Positions 9,148 through 18,032 of a DNA stretch of 64,000 nt are shown one piece after another; position 1 is the first letter of the stretch; each line of letters opens with the position of its first letter. The translations under genes and the position numbers were made by a program. Under the pieces are notes generated by a model that was not told the origin of the DNA, did not search any database, and saw only the letters and a list, made by a program, of their open reading frames with translations. This DNA is from an uncultured Duodenibacillus sp. (GTDB taxonomy: Bacteria > Pseudomonadota > Gammaproteobacteria > Burkholderiales > Burkholderiaceae_F): NCBI GenBank assembly GCA_944390145.1, contig CALXOY010000086.1, positions 41,865 through 105,864 of the forward strand. Direction: 5' to 3'.

Positions 9148-10905
9148 ATGCATTTGACCCGCGCATTAGTGGCCGGTCTGGTTTGCTCGGTTTTTGCCGC
9201 TGCGGCTAGCGCTGCGCCGGTGATCACGCAGGGCACCGGCGTCGGTAAACATGGCGACATCACCGTTTCCGTGACGTTTGACCAGGGAAAAATCAAGGAC
9301 ATCAAGGTTGTCAAGCAGCAGGAAAACCAGGTGCTGGCAGCCAAGGTCTTTACGGATCTCAAGCAGCAGGTGATTGACACCAATTCCGTGCAGCTCGATG
9401 TGATTTCCGGCGCGACCTTCTCGTCGAAGGGCTTTTTGGATGCTGTTGCCGATGCCGCCAAGAAGGCGGGCGTCACGCTGGGCAAGGCCGACAAGAAGGC
9501 CATCAAGAAGGTGGTCAAGGCCATCCCGAAGAACTCAACCTATGACGTTGTGGTGGTCGGCGCGGGCGGCGCAGGTTTTTCGGCCGCCATTGAAGCTAAA
9601 AATGCCGGCGCCAATGTCGTGCTGCTCGAAAAGATGCCCGCTGTCGGCGGCAACTCCCTGAGTTCGGGCGCTGAAATGAATGCCGCCCGCAATTGGGTCC
9701 AGCCGAAGCTCGGCATCACGGACGACTCTCCGGAACTGCACGCCCAGGATACGTACAAGGGCGGCGACATGAAGGGCGACATGAAGGTCATCCGCGTGAT
9801 GACCAACAACGCGCTTGACGCTGCAAAGTGGTGCCGCGACTATCTGGGCGTTCGCTTTGAAGACGACAACCTCTTTTTCTTCGGCGGACACTCCCGCAAG
9901 CGCGCGCTCATTCCCTATGGTCACACCGGCACGGAATTCATCACCAAGTTCCAGGCCAAGGCCGATGAGCTCGGCATCCCCATCATCACCAACATGAAGG
10001 CCGAGGAACTCATCAAGGATAAGAGCGGCCGCGTGGTCGGCGTCAAGGCCACCATGAACGGGGACAGCTACACGTTCAACGCCAAGGGCGGCGTGGTGCT
10101 TGCCACCGGCGGCTTCGGCGCCAATCCGGAAATGGTCAAGAAGTACAACCCCAAGATTGATGAACGCTTCAAGACCACGGATGCGCCGGGCACGACCGGC
10201 GAGGCGCTCTACATGGCCGAACGCGCCGGCGCCCAGCTGGTCAACATGCAGTACATCCAGACCTATCCGATCTGCGACCCGATTTCCGGCGTGATTGAGC
10301 TCATTGCCGACGCCCGCTTTGACGGCGCCATCATGCTCAATCAGGAGGGCAAGCGCTTTGTCGAGGAACTCGACCGCCGCGACGTGCTCTCCGAGGCGAT
10401 TCTCAAGCAGACCGGCGGCTACTGCTGGGTGCTGTGGAACGACAAGATCGGCGCAATCTCCAACACGGTGAAGGCGCATCCGACCGAGTATGAAGCCTTC
10501 ACCAAGCAGGGCATCATGAAGACCTGCCCGGATTTGAAGTGCATCGCCGACTTCACCAAGATCCCCTACAAGAGCTTGAAGGGAACGGTGGATCGTGTGA
10601 CCTCGATGGCCGGTCCGGGCAACGACAAAGACTTCCATCACCGCGGCGGCCTGATGGATATGAGCCAGGGCAAGTACTATGTCATCAAGGCCGTGCCGAG
10701 CGTGCATCACACCATGGGCGGCGTGCGCATCAATGAAAAGGCTCAGGCGCTCACCGCCGACGGCAAGGTGATTCCGGGGCTTTGGGCCGCTGGTGAAGTG
10801 ACGGGCGTCACGCATGGCACGAACCGCCTGGGCGGCAATGCCTACGCCGACATCATCGTGTTCGGCCGCATCGCCGGCAAGGAGGCCGCTGCCGCCGCGA
10901 AGTAG
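9148..10905 (+). CDS. urdA: Urocanate reductase-like exported flavoprotein (FMN-bind + FAD)
   Basis: 585 aa with a Sec signal (1 to about 22, ASAAP). An FMN-binding domain (about 24-110) carries DVISGAT, in which Thr90 is the expected site of covalent FMN attachment by ApbE. The FAD domain starts with VVVGAGGAGFSAA (135-147). In the catalytic domain, Tyr373 (IQTYP), Asp388, Arg411, His520 (VHHTMGG) and Arg560 (NRLGGN) occupy the positions I recall for Shewanella UrdA, which reduces urocanate to imidazole propionate; fumarate reductases have His at the Tyr373 position. The ATG at 9148 follows GAGGAGAGAAAAA; the frame is open upstream but lacks a signal peptide there. It stands alone, divergent from a Crp-like regulator. 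Confidence 0.78.
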   Translation: MHLTRALVAGLVCSVFAAAASAAPVITQGTGVGKHGDITVSVTFDQGKIKDIKVVKQQENQVLAAKVFTDLKQQVIDTNSVQLDVISGATFSSKGFLDAVADAAKKAGVTLGKADKKAIKKVVKAIPKNSTYDVVVVGAGGAGFSAAIEAKNAGANVVLLEKMPAVGGNSLSSGAEMNAARNWVQPKLGITDDSPELHAQDTYKGGDMKGDMKVIRVMTNNALDAAKWCRDYLGVRFEDDNLFFFGGHSRKRALIPYGHTGTEFITKFQAKADELGIPIITNMKAEELIKDKSGRVVGVKATMNGDSYTFNAKGGVVLATGGFGANPEMVKKYNPKIDERFKTTDAPGTTGEALYMAERAGAQLVNMQYIQTYPICDPISGVIELIADARFDGAIMLNQEGKRFVEELDRRDVLSEAILKQTGGYCWVLWNDKIGAISNTVKAHPTEYEAFTKQGIMKTCPDLKCIADFTKIPYKSLKGTVDRVTSMAGPGNDKDFHHRGGLMDMSQGKYYVIKAVPSVHHTMGGVRINEKAQALTADGKVIPGLWAAGEVTGVTHGTNRLGGNAYADIIVFGRIAGKEAAAAAK

Positions 10906-10928
10906 GAAAACGACGGCTTCATAAACAA

Positions 10929-10958
10929 CGCCCCGCAGGAATGATTTTCTGCGGGGCG
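10929..10958. terminator. Bidirectional-position terminator between urdA-like gene and pyrE
   Basis: CGCCCCGCAG (10929-10938) pairs perfectly with CTGCGGGGCG (10949-10958) over a 10-nt loop. It is followed by an AT-rich CAAATTATTT, and lies between two convergent genes. Confidence 0.75.
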
Positions 10959-10984
10959 CAAATTATTTAGCCGGCTCAAAAAAA

Positions 10985-11662
10985 TCAGGCGCCGTACTTT
11001 TCGCGATAAGCCTTCACGGCTTCACGGTATTCGGCGGCCGCCCTGGCTGCAGGCGAGTCGCCGTCCATGAAGCTCAGCAGATCCTTAAGGTTTGCAATGC
11101 TCACCACGGGCATCTGGAAGGTTTTTTCCACATCTTGCGCGGCGGAGGTCTCCGTCATGTTGACGGCGTCGCCCCCTTTTTCCATGCGGTCGAGCGCGAT
11201 CAACACACCCGCAGGAACGGCGTTGTTGGCCTGGATGAGCGCCACAGACTCGCGCACCGAGGTGCCGGCGCTGATCACGTCGTCAATGATGACCACGCGG
11301 CCCTTCAACGGCGCGCCGATCACCGTGCCGCCTTCGCCGTGATCCTTGGCTTCCTTGCGGTTGAAGGCATAGGGGCAGTTGCACCCCATGCGGGCCAGAT
11401 TGATCGCGACCGTGCTCACAAGCGGAATGCCTTTGTAGGCGGGGCCAAAAAGCATGTCGAACTCGATGCGCCCAGCCTCGCGCGCCGCAAGGAGCGCCTG
11501 GGCATAGAAGTGCCCCAGGGTGTCGAGCATTTGCCCGGTGGAAAAAAGGCCTGCGTTGAAGAAGTAGGGGCTCATGCGGCCGGCTTTGGTTTTGAAGCTG
11601 CCAAAGCGCAGGACGTCGGAGGTAAGGGCGAATTCAATGAACTGGGACTGAATGCTGGACAT
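10985..11662 (-). CDS. pyrE: Orotate phosphoribosyltransferase
   Basis: 225 aa. Converts orotate and PRPP to OMP in pyrimidine synthesis. The PRPP-binding signature is visible as VVIIDDVISAGTSVRES, and FGPAYKGIPLVS lies in the expected N-terminal half. The ATG at 11662 is used because similarity begins MSSIQSQFIEFAL; a TTG eight codons upstream is possible but unlikely. Monocistronic, divergent from xth. Confidence 0.93.
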   Translation of the reverse strand: MSSIQSQFIEFALTSDVLRFGSFKTKAGRMSPYFFNAGLFSTGQMLDTLGHFYAQALLAAREAGRIEFDMLFGPAYKGIPLVSTVAINLARMGCNCPYAFNRKEAKDHGEGGTVIGAPLKGRVVIIDDVISAGTSVRESVALIQANNAVPAGVLIALDRMEKGGDAVNMTETSAAQDVEKTFQMPVVSIANLKDLLSFMDGDSPAARAAAEYREAVKAYREKYGA

Positions 11663-11783
11663 GATGGGCTGCTGAAAGATGGTCAATCAAAAAGCGTCGT
11701 GCACGGGGCTTGCGGCAGACGCAAGCTAAAATTCTAAGCCATCACCGCTTGTTTGCCTTTTCTTTGTGAGGAGCTGAATCTGC

Positions 11784-12560
11784 ATGCTTCGCGTCGTGAC
11801 TTTCAATGCCAACGGCATTCGTTCTGCAGCCAAAAAGGGGTTCTGGAACTGGTTTGAACAAACCGGGGCCCAGGTGTTGTGCGTGCAGGAGCTCAAGGCC
11901 CAGGAGCCGGATCTGCAGGGAGATGTCCGCGAGCGCAACGGCTACTTCTCCTGGGTGCATTGTGCGCAAAAGAAGGGCTACTCGGGCGTGGGGCTTTGGT
12001 CGAGCGTCGAGCCCGAAAATGTCATCACAGGATTTGACGGCGGCGAGTTCGACGCCGAAGGCCGCTACGTGCAGGCCGATTTCAAGGATCTTTCCATCGT
12101 GTCGGTTTATTTTCCGTCGGGCAGTTCAAGCGACGACCGGCAGCTTGCGAAATACCGGTTTCTGGACGCCTTTGAAAAGCACATGGCAAAGCTGCAGGCA
12201 AGCGGCCGCGACATCCTCATCTGCGGCGACGTCAATATCGCGCACAAGGAAATCGATCTCAAAAACTGGAAGGGCAATCTGCAGAATTCCGGTTTTCTGC
12301 CCGAAGAGAGGCAGTGGGTCACCGACAGGCTTGAATGCGACGGCTGGCACGACATTTTCCGTGAACTTGAGCCGGCTGCAGAGCAGTACACCTGGTGGAG
12401 CCAGCGCGGACAGGCGCGCGCCAAGAACGTCGGCTGGCGCATCGACTACATGTTCGGCACGGACGGCATCGCCCGCGACGCCCGCAGCACGTTCATCTAC
12501 AAGGATGAAAAATTCTCCGATCACGCGCCGCTGGTGATTGACTTCGAGCGGGATCTTTGA
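11784..12560 (+). CDS. xth: Exodeoxyribonuclease III, AP endonuclease family
   Basis: 258 aa of the Mg-dependent EEP endonuclease fold. Visible signatures are TFNANGIRSA at the N-terminus, QELKAQ (catalytic Glu), GDVNIAHKEID, and the terminal SDHAPLVIDF (catalytic Asp-His). It cuts 5' of abasic sites and has 3'-5' exonuclease activity in base-excision repair. Its stop overlaps the next start by one base (TGATG), making it the first gene of xth-rsuA-ampG. Confidence 0.92.
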   Translation: MLRVVTFNANGIRSAAKKGFWNWFEQTGAQVLCVQELKAQEPDLQGDVRERNGYFSWVHCAQKKGYSGVGLWSSVEPENVITGFDGGEFDAEGRYVQADFKDLSIVSVYFPSGSSSDDRQLAKYRFLDAFEKHMAKLQASGRDILICGDVNIAHKEIDLKNWKGNLQNSGFLPEERQWVTDRLECDGWHDIFRELEPAAEQYTWWSQRGQARAKNVGWRIDYMFGTDGIARDARSTFIYKDEKFSDHAPLVIDFERDL

Positions 12561-13261
12561 TGCGTCTTGAGCAGATTCTTTTTTCCCAGGGCTTCGGCAC
12601 CCGGCATGAGTGCAGGGGACGCATTGCGCGGGGAGACGTTGTCATTGATGGCCGCATCTGCCGTGATCCGGATGAAGAGTTTGACGTGACGGGGCTTATG
12701 TTTGCCGTTGACGGGCAGCCGTGGCCTTACTATGAAAAGGCGCTTTTGATGATGAATAAGCCCGCGGGCTACGAGTGCTCGCAAAAGCCGCTGCACCATC
12801 CAAGCGTCATGCAGCTTCTGCCGCCCGTGCTGCGCTGCCGCGGGGTGCAGCCCGTGGGAAGACTGGATGCAGACACCACGGGCCTGTTGATTTTCACTGA
12901 CGACGGCGCCCTTGCGCATCGCCTGACGCACCCCAAGCGGCATGTTCCGAAGCGCTACCGCGTCACCTGCCGGCACGCCCCTGACGAGAGGATGCTCAAG
13001 GCGCTGGCCAGCGGCGTTCAATTGAAGGACGAAAAGCAGAAGCTTGCTGCAGCAGACATCGAGTGCGTCGATGACAACACCATCGACATGACGATTACAA
13101 GCGGCAAATACCATCAGGTCAAGCGCATGGTGGCTGCAGCTGGCAACCGCGTTGAATCACTGCAGCGCATTGCCTTTGGCGCACTGCGCCTGCCCGGGGA
13201 TCTTGAGCCGGGAAAATGGCGCTGGCTTTCCGGTCCGGAACTGTTTTTTGAGTCGAAATGA
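12560..13261 (+). CDS. rsuA: 16S rRNA pseudouridine synthase, RsuA type
   Basis: 233 aa. An S4-like RNA-binding domain (about 1-60, MRLEQILFSQGFGTR) precedes the catalytic domain. The catalytic Asp lies in GRLDADTTGLLIFTDDG, the RsuA/RluB/E/F signature. RsuA isomerises U516 of 16S rRNA; the small size and the RxEQ start favour RsuA over RluE/F. The ATG at 12560 overlaps the xth stop; a TTG one codon earlier is possible. Its own stop overlaps the ampG start (ATGA). Confidence 0.88.
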   Translation: MRLEQILFSQGFGTRHECRGRIARGDVVIDGRICRDPDEEFDVTGLMFAVDGQPWPYYEKALLMMNKPAGYECSQKPLHHPSVMQLLPPVLRCRGVQPVGRLDADTTGLLIFTDDGALAHRLTHPKRHVPKRYRVTCRHAPDERMLKALASGVQLKDEKQKLAAADIECVDDNTIDMTITSGKYHQVKRMVAAAGNRVESLQRIAFGALRLPGDLEPGKWRWLSGPELFFESK

Positions 13262-14577
13262 TGGAAACCGGACAGTCCGGCAAGGCGCGCAAACCCTCCT
13301 GGCTTTCGATTTATCGGGAGCCTGCCGTTTTGCGCATGCTTTTTCTGGGATTTAGCTCCGGTCTGCCGCTGCTGCTTGTTTTCGGAACGCTCTCGTTTTG
13401 GCTGCGTGAAGCCGGCGTGGATCTCAAAAGCATCGGCTTCATGAGTTGGGTGGGATTGTGCTGGGCGATGAAGTGGGCGTGGGCGCCGCTTGTCGATCAG
13501 ATGGCCATTCCATTTTTGTCTTCCCGGCTCGGACAGCGCCGGGCGTGGCTGCTTGCCGCACAGATCGGCTTGATGGTCTCGTTGAGCCTGATGGCGTTTT
13601 CCGACCCGGCGCAAAGCCTTGCGGCGACGGCTGCTTTGGCGCTTGTCATCGCTTTTTTCGGCGCCACGCAGGATGTTGCGCTCGACGCCTTTCGCATCGA
13701 AAGCGGTTCGGAGAAAATGCAGGCCGCGTTTGCTGCCGCCTATCAGGCGGGCTACAGGCTCGCCATGATCTGGTCGGGAGCCGGAGCACTTGCCATTGCA
13801 GCGGCCTTTGAAACGGCAGATAGCGTGACTGCGGGCTGGCGCATCGCCTATCTTGTGATGGCGGCAAGCGTTCTTGTCGGCGTTGCGGCGGTGCTTCTGA
13901 GCCCCGAACCCGAGGCAAGCCGCACCCGCAGAAGGCTTGCCTTTGAAAATCCGGGCAAGTGGCTTTACGAAGCCGTCTGCAGGCCTTTTCTGGATTTCTT
14001 CTCCCGCTACGGGCGAAGTGCCGTGTTGATTCTGGCGCTGATTGCCACCTACAGGATCAGCGATGTCGTCATGGGAGTGATGGCCAACCCCTTCTATGCG
14101 GATCTTGGCTTCAGCAAGGAGGAGGTGGCGGCCGTGAGCAAGGTCTTCGGCCTCATCATGACGCTGGCGGGGGCGTTTGCGGGCGGCGCAGTCGCAGCGC
14201 GCATCGGCGTGATGCGCACGCTGTTTCTGGGAGGGCTGCTTTCTGCGGCCACCAACCTGCTTTTTAGCGCACTGGCCGTGCGCGGCCACGACATGATCTT
14301 TCTGGTGTTCACCGTGAGCGCCGACAATTTTGCGGGGGGACTTGCCTCTGCCGCTTTCGTGGCCTATCTGTCGGGGTTGACAAGCGCCGCTTACACCGCC
14401 ACGCAGTACGCCATCTTTTCCTCCGTGATGCTTCTGCTGCCCAAGTTTCTTGCCGGATTCTCCGGCATGGCGGTGCAGGCGGCGGGCTACGCGGGCTTTT
14501 TCACCGCGACGGCCGCTGTCGGCGTGCCGGTGCTTGTTCTGGTGCTTCTGGCGTCCCGCATCAAGCAGCCGGCATAG
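13258..14577 (+). CDS. ampG: AmpG-family muropeptide permease (MFS)
   Basis: 439 aa, about 12 transmembrane segments, major facilitator superfamily. The opening FLGFSSGLPLLLVFGTLSFWL and LCWAMKWAWAPLVDQ are characteristic of AmpG, which imports GlcNAc-anhydro-muropeptides from the periplasm for cell-wall recycling. The ATG overlaps the rsuA stop. It ends 9 nt from the convergent YecA-family gene. Confidence 0.9.
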   Translation: MMETGQSGKARKPSWLSIYREPAVLRMLFLGFSSGLPLLLVFGTLSFWLREAGVDLKSIGFMSWVGLCWAMKWAWAPLVDQMAIPFLSSRLGQRRAWLLAAQIGLMVSLSLMAFSDPAQSLAATAALALVIAFFGATQDVALDAFRIESGSEKMQAAFAAAYQAGYRLAMIWSGAGALAIAAAFETADSVTAGWRIAYLVMAASVLVGVAAVLLSPEPEASRTRRRLAFENPGKWLYEAVCRPFLDFFSRYGRSAVLILALIATYRISDVVMGVMANPFYADLGFSKEEVAAVSKVFGLIMTLAGAFAGGAVAARIGVMRTLFLGGLLSAATNLLFSALAVRGHDMIFLVFTVSADNFAGGLASAAFVAYLSGLTSAAYTATQYAIFSSVMLLLPKFLAGFSGMAVQAAGYAGFFTATAAVGVPVLVLVLLASRIKQPA

Positions 14578-14586
14578 ACAACGCGC

Positions 14587-15234
14587 CTAGCGGCGGCGCC
14601 TTGCCGCCGGCCGCGGGGCGGAGGCTGCACGGATGTCCTCCCTGCGCGTGACCTCCGCGATTTCCTGCACGCACGCCTCCACGTCTTCGAGCGCTTCATC
14701 GAGGCTTGCAAAGCGGATTTCCTGCGCCACGGCATTGGCGTCATCCGTTTTTTCATCGCCGGGCTCTTCGTCAGCGGAAGCGTGGCGCAGAATGCCCACG
14801 AGAGCCGCCTGCACGGCTTTATCCTTGGACTGAAGAAGTTCCGGCCACAAGCTGCAGGCAAAGGAAAAGCCGTCGGCAAAGGGGCGCAGCGCGGCGAGCT
14901 CCCCGTCCGGGTCGTCTGCGTCGACGTCCTCGTCGTAGATGATCGGATCCACAGGCTTTTCGTGCAGGATGCGGTCTTCAATTTCAGAGCCGCGGGCAAG
15001 CACCAGGCGCCGCAGCTCGGCTTGACGGGCCGGATCGGCGAGTTTTGCACGCCGGTTTCCGGCGGCGTCGAGCACATAGATGAACCAGTCGTCGATGGCG
15101 GGCGGCACCCTGAGCAGGCTCAGGGCTGTGAGAAATCCGTCGAGCTCATCGGGCTCCATCGGGATGAAGGGGTCCGGCACGGAGGCGATCAGTTCGCCCA
15201 GACGTTCAATTTCCTGGAGAGTGAGCGGCTTCAT
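14587..15234 (-). CDS. UPF0149/YecA family protein
   Basis: 215 aa, acidic with a basic Arg/Ala-rich tail (PRPAARRRR). The N-terminal half (PMEPDELDGFLTALSLLRVPP) matches the UPF0149 helical domain seen in YgfB and YecA. No C-terminal SEC-C zinc motif is present. Function unknown. The ATG at 15234 overlaps the EI gene stop by 4 nt, so it is the last gene of the PTS operon and translationally coupled; longer starts lie inside the EI gene. Confidence 0.7.
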   Translation of the reverse strand: MKPLTLQEIERLGELIASVPDPFIPMEPDELDGFLTALSLLRVPPAIDDWFIYVLDAAGNRRAKLADPARQAELRRLVLARGSEIEDRILHEKPVDPIIYDEDVDADDPDGELAALRPFADGFSFACSLWPELLQSKDKAVQAALVGILRHASADEEPGDEKTDDANAVAQEIRFASLDEALEDVEACVQEIAEVTRREDIRAASAPRPAARRRR

Positions 15235-17192
15235 GACTCTGCTCCCTTGACGTTCTGCCACGGCGAGGCGCACGGCACCTGGCTCACGGCAAAGCCGTCA
15301 GCTAGCTCCTCGTGGTCGGCAAAGTATTCAAGAATGTGTTTGCGGATGTCCTGGATGGTGGAGGCGCGGTGAATGCGGCGCATGAGGCCGGCGGCCTCCT
15401 TGGCGCTGCTTGCGAGCATGAATTCCTTGATGCTGAGAATCCGGGCGCTTTCCATGGAAAAGTGCCGCAGTCCCATGCCAAGCAGCAGGAAGGCAAACAC
15501 GGGGTCGGCCGCCACCTCGCCGCAGACGCTGATTTCCTTGCCGGCGCGGTGAGCCGTGTTGATGCAGTTGTAGAGCGTGGATAAAACGGCCGGATGCAGC
15601 GGATCGTACAGGTAGCTCACATCAGGATCCTCGCGATCCACGGCAAGCAGGTACTGGATCAAGTCGTTGGTGCCCACGGAGACGAAATCCAGGCGCTTGA
15701 GGAACTGTTTCAGGCAAAGCGCAGCCGAGGGAACCTCCACCATGCCGCCGATCTGGATGTTTTCCGCGTACGGCACCCCCTGATCCTTGAGTTCCTCCTG
15801 CGCGCGGCGCACGTAGCTTTGCACGATGTCGGCCTCGGACACCCAGGCGAGCATCGGCACCATGAGTCTGACGCGGCCCGTGGCGCCGGCTCTGAGAATG
15901 GCCTTGAGCTGGGTGAGAAAAAGGTCCGTGTGCTTGAGGCAGAAGCGGATCGCCCTGTTGCCGAGCGCCGGATTGTTGATGGGCTTGTCCGGATCGATGC
16001 CGATGGATTCCATTGCCTCGCGCGAGGGAAGCTTGTCGCCGCCGAGATCCATGGTGCGGATGGTGACGATCTTGCCCTTCATGGTCTTCACAACGCCCGC
16101 GTAGGTCTCAAACTGCTCGTCTTCGCTCGGGAAGTCCGGCCGGTTCATGAACAGGAACTCCGAGCGGAAGAGCCCCACGCCGTCGGCGCCGTTGGTCATT
16201 GCCTCCTTGGCGTCTTCGGGCAGGGCGAGGTTGGCCATCAGACTGACTGCGCAGCCGTCGGCTGTGACGCAGTGCGCCGAGCGCAGCCTGCGCTGACGCA
16301 GTCGGGAGGTGCTGCTCTTGCTCATGCGCTTGGAGATGAGCGGCAGATTTTCCTGAACGGGGTTGACGGTGACGATGCCCTTGTCGGCGTCCATCAGCAG
16401 CACGTCGTCCGTCTTGATGTGTTCACAGGCGCCGTTGACGTGCACAAGCGTCGGAATTTCCAGCGACCGGGCAAGAATGGAGGAGTGCGAAGTCGTTGCA
16501 CCCTTTTCGATGATGAGCCCGGTGATGGAGAGATCCCTGCGCCGCTTCAAAATCAGAATGTCGGCGGGACTGAAGTCTTCGGCCACCAAAATGACGGAGC
16601 TCTCGCTCATCATGCGGGAAACGGTGTCGGCCGGGCGCCGGCGGCCGCTTAAAACGCGCTGTACGCGTTCAATCACCTGCGCAATGTCTTCAATGCGGTC
16701 TGCCAGATAGTCGTCTTCGATCTCTTCAAAGCTGCGGCGGGTTTCTTCAAGCTTCAGAGATAGCGCCCACTCCGCATTGATCAGCTTTTCGCGAATGATG
16801 TCCTGGGTTTCCGTGATGACGGATTCGTCGTTGAGAAGCTGCCGGTGCAGTTCCAGAAACGCGATGGCTTCCGGCGGCACGTCCTCTTCCTGCCGCAAGT
16901 CCGCGAGAAGTTCCTCAAACTCTTTGTCCACCGTGTGAACGGCGGCGCGAAGACGCGTGAATTCGGAGCGGGTCTGCGTCTTCTCAATGGAAAAGTGGGG
17001 GATTCCCAGATCGCCCTCGGCAAACATCTGGGCGTGTCCGAGCGCGGCTCCGGGGCTCACGACGGTGCCCGTGAGCACGACGGGTTCGCAAGCTTCTTCC
17101 TGGCCGCAGGCACTGTCGTGCTGTTCGGCTTCAACGGCAGGGGGTGTGGGTTCCTGGGAGGCGGTGCTGGCGGTTTTCTGCAGTTCGTCCAT
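15231..17192 (-). CDS. ptsI: PTS Enzyme I (phosphoenolpyruvate-protein phosphotransferase)
   Basis: 653 aa. Takes phosphate from PEP and passes it to HPr. The phosphorylated His is His236 in GATTSHSSILARS. The PEP-binding C-terminal domain shows VGTNDLIQYLLAVDR and ISVCGEVAADP, which includes the catalytic Cys. It is longer than the usual 575 aa because of an extra N-terminal stretch of about 38 Glu/Ala/Pro-rich residues and a C-terminal tail past the catalytic domain. The start overlaps the ptsH stop by 1 nt. With HPr and EIIA(Man) it forms a regulatory PTS; no EIIB or EIIC gene lies alongside. Confidence 0.92.
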   Translation of the reverse strand: MDELQKTASTASQEPTPPAVEAEQHDSACGQEEACEPVVLTGTVVSPGAALGHAQMFAEGDLGIPHFSIEKTQTRSEFTRLRAAVHTVDKEFEELLADLRQEEDVPPEAIAFLELHRQLLNDESVITETQDIIREKLINAEWALSLKLEETRRSFEEIEDDYLADRIEDIAQVIERVQRVLSGRRRPADTVSRMMSESSVILVAEDFSPADILILKRRRDLSITGLIIEKGATTSHSSILARSLEIPTLVHVNGACEHIKTDDVLLMDADKGIVTVNPVQENLPLISKRMSKSSTSRLRQRRLRSAHCVTADGCAVSLMANLALPEDAKEAMTNGADGVGLFRSEFLFMNRPDFPSEDEQFETYAGVVKTMKGKIVTIRTMDLGGDKLPSREAMESIGIDPDKPINNPALGNRAIRFCLKHTDLFLTQLKAILRAGATGRVRLMVPMLAWVSEADIVQSYVRRAQEELKDQGVPYAENIQIGGMVEVPSAALCLKQFLKRLDFVSVGTNDLIQYLLAVDREDPDVSYLYDPLHPAVLSTLYNCINTAHRAGKEISVCGEVAADPVFAFLLLGMGLRHFSMESARILSIKEFMLASSAKEAAGLMRRIHRASTIQDIRKHILEYFADHEELADGFAVSQVPCASPWQNVKGAES

Positions 17193-17461
17193 TACTCATC
17201 CTCACCGAACTTGGATAGGAACAGTGCGGCAGTCGCCTCAAGCGCCTCCTTGTCGTTGTGTCCGCTCGTGATGATCCGGATTTCATCGCCGCATTTGGCG
17301 GCCATGGTCATGACGGCGAGGATGGATTTTGCATCCACCCGCTTGCCGCCCTTTTCAAGAATGACGGAGCAATCAAAGAGGCTGGCGGTTTTGGTGAGCA
17401 GGCCGGCCGGTCTGGCATGAACGCCCAGTTTGTTGGTGACAGTGATGGTTCTGGACTGCAT
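17192..17461 (-). CDS. ptsH: Phosphocarrier protein HPr
   Basis: 89 aa. His15 in LGVHARPAG is the EI-dependent phosphorylation site, and Ser46 in DAKSILAVMTM is the site that HPr kinase would modify. No hprK lies in this window, but the conserved Ser46 segment suggests one elsewhere. It sits 18 nt after the EIIA gene and overlaps ptsI by 1 nt. Confidence 0.95.
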   Translation of the reverse strand: MQSRTITVTNKLGVHARPAGLLTKTASLFDCSVILEKGGKRVDAKSILAVMTMAAKCGDEIRIITSGHNDKEALEATAALFLSKFGEDE

Positions 17462-17479
17462 GTTTGCGGTGCTGTCGGT

Positions 17480-17881
17480 TTATTCCTTCTTGAGAATGGG
17501 TTTTGCTGCAGAGGTCAGTCCCGCTTCGCTGACGTGCCGCACAACCTCTGAAAGGGATTCCTCCCTGTGCACAACGGCGGTGAGCACCATGGGCAGGTTG
17601 ACGCCCGCAAGGACGGCGGTGTTGCCGGCAGCGAGCATGGACTCGGCGATGTTGGCGGGGGTGGCTCCCACAATGTCGGTGAGAACCAGGCAGCCGTCGG
17701 GCGCTTCCGGAAGATTGGCCGCTATCTGTTTGCGCAGCTCGTCGGCATCGGCGTCGGCCGGGATGTCGAAAGCCTCAATGCGCTCGGCAACGCGTTTGTC
17801 GTGCGAGAAGACATGCTCGGCACATTGCTTGAGTGCTCCCGCAAGAGGGGCATGAGCGATAATGAACAGGTAGGTGGTCAC
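17480..17881 (-). CDS. PTS EIIA component, mannose (fructose/sorbose) family
   Basis: 133 aa from a GTG at 17881. The phospho-accepting residue is His10 in FIIAHAPLA, and the LTDIVGATPAN segment is typical of EIIA(Man). In betaproteobacteria this stand-alone EIIA with HPr and EI is usually regulatory, reporting the PEP state or nitrogen/carbon status instead of moving sugar; here too the transport subunits are missing. First gene of EIIA-ptsH-ptsI-YecA. Confidence 0.9.
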   Translation of the reverse strand: MTTYLFIIAHAPLAGALKQCAEHVFSHDKRVAERIEAFDIPADADADELRKQIAANLPEAPDGCLVLTDIVGATPANIAESMLAAGNTAVLAGVNLPMVLTAVVHREESLSEVVRHVSEAGLTSAAKPILKKE

Positions 17882-18032
17882 AATAAGCGCCCGAAAGAGT
17901 CAAAAGAGACTGAAGTCTAGCGCAGGTTGGGAGAAAACCTCTTTTTGCCCAGCCGGCGCGGCGACGTCCGGATTCATTGTAAGGCCGGGCATGTGACAGA
18001 AGACGGAAAGAATTTAATTTTTGAGGAAAATC

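Noticed and set aside
9535-10815. 426-codon open frame on the - strand opposite the urdA-like gene
   Set aside because: Antisense shadow; His/Ala-rich composition typical of the complement of GC-rich coding DNA.
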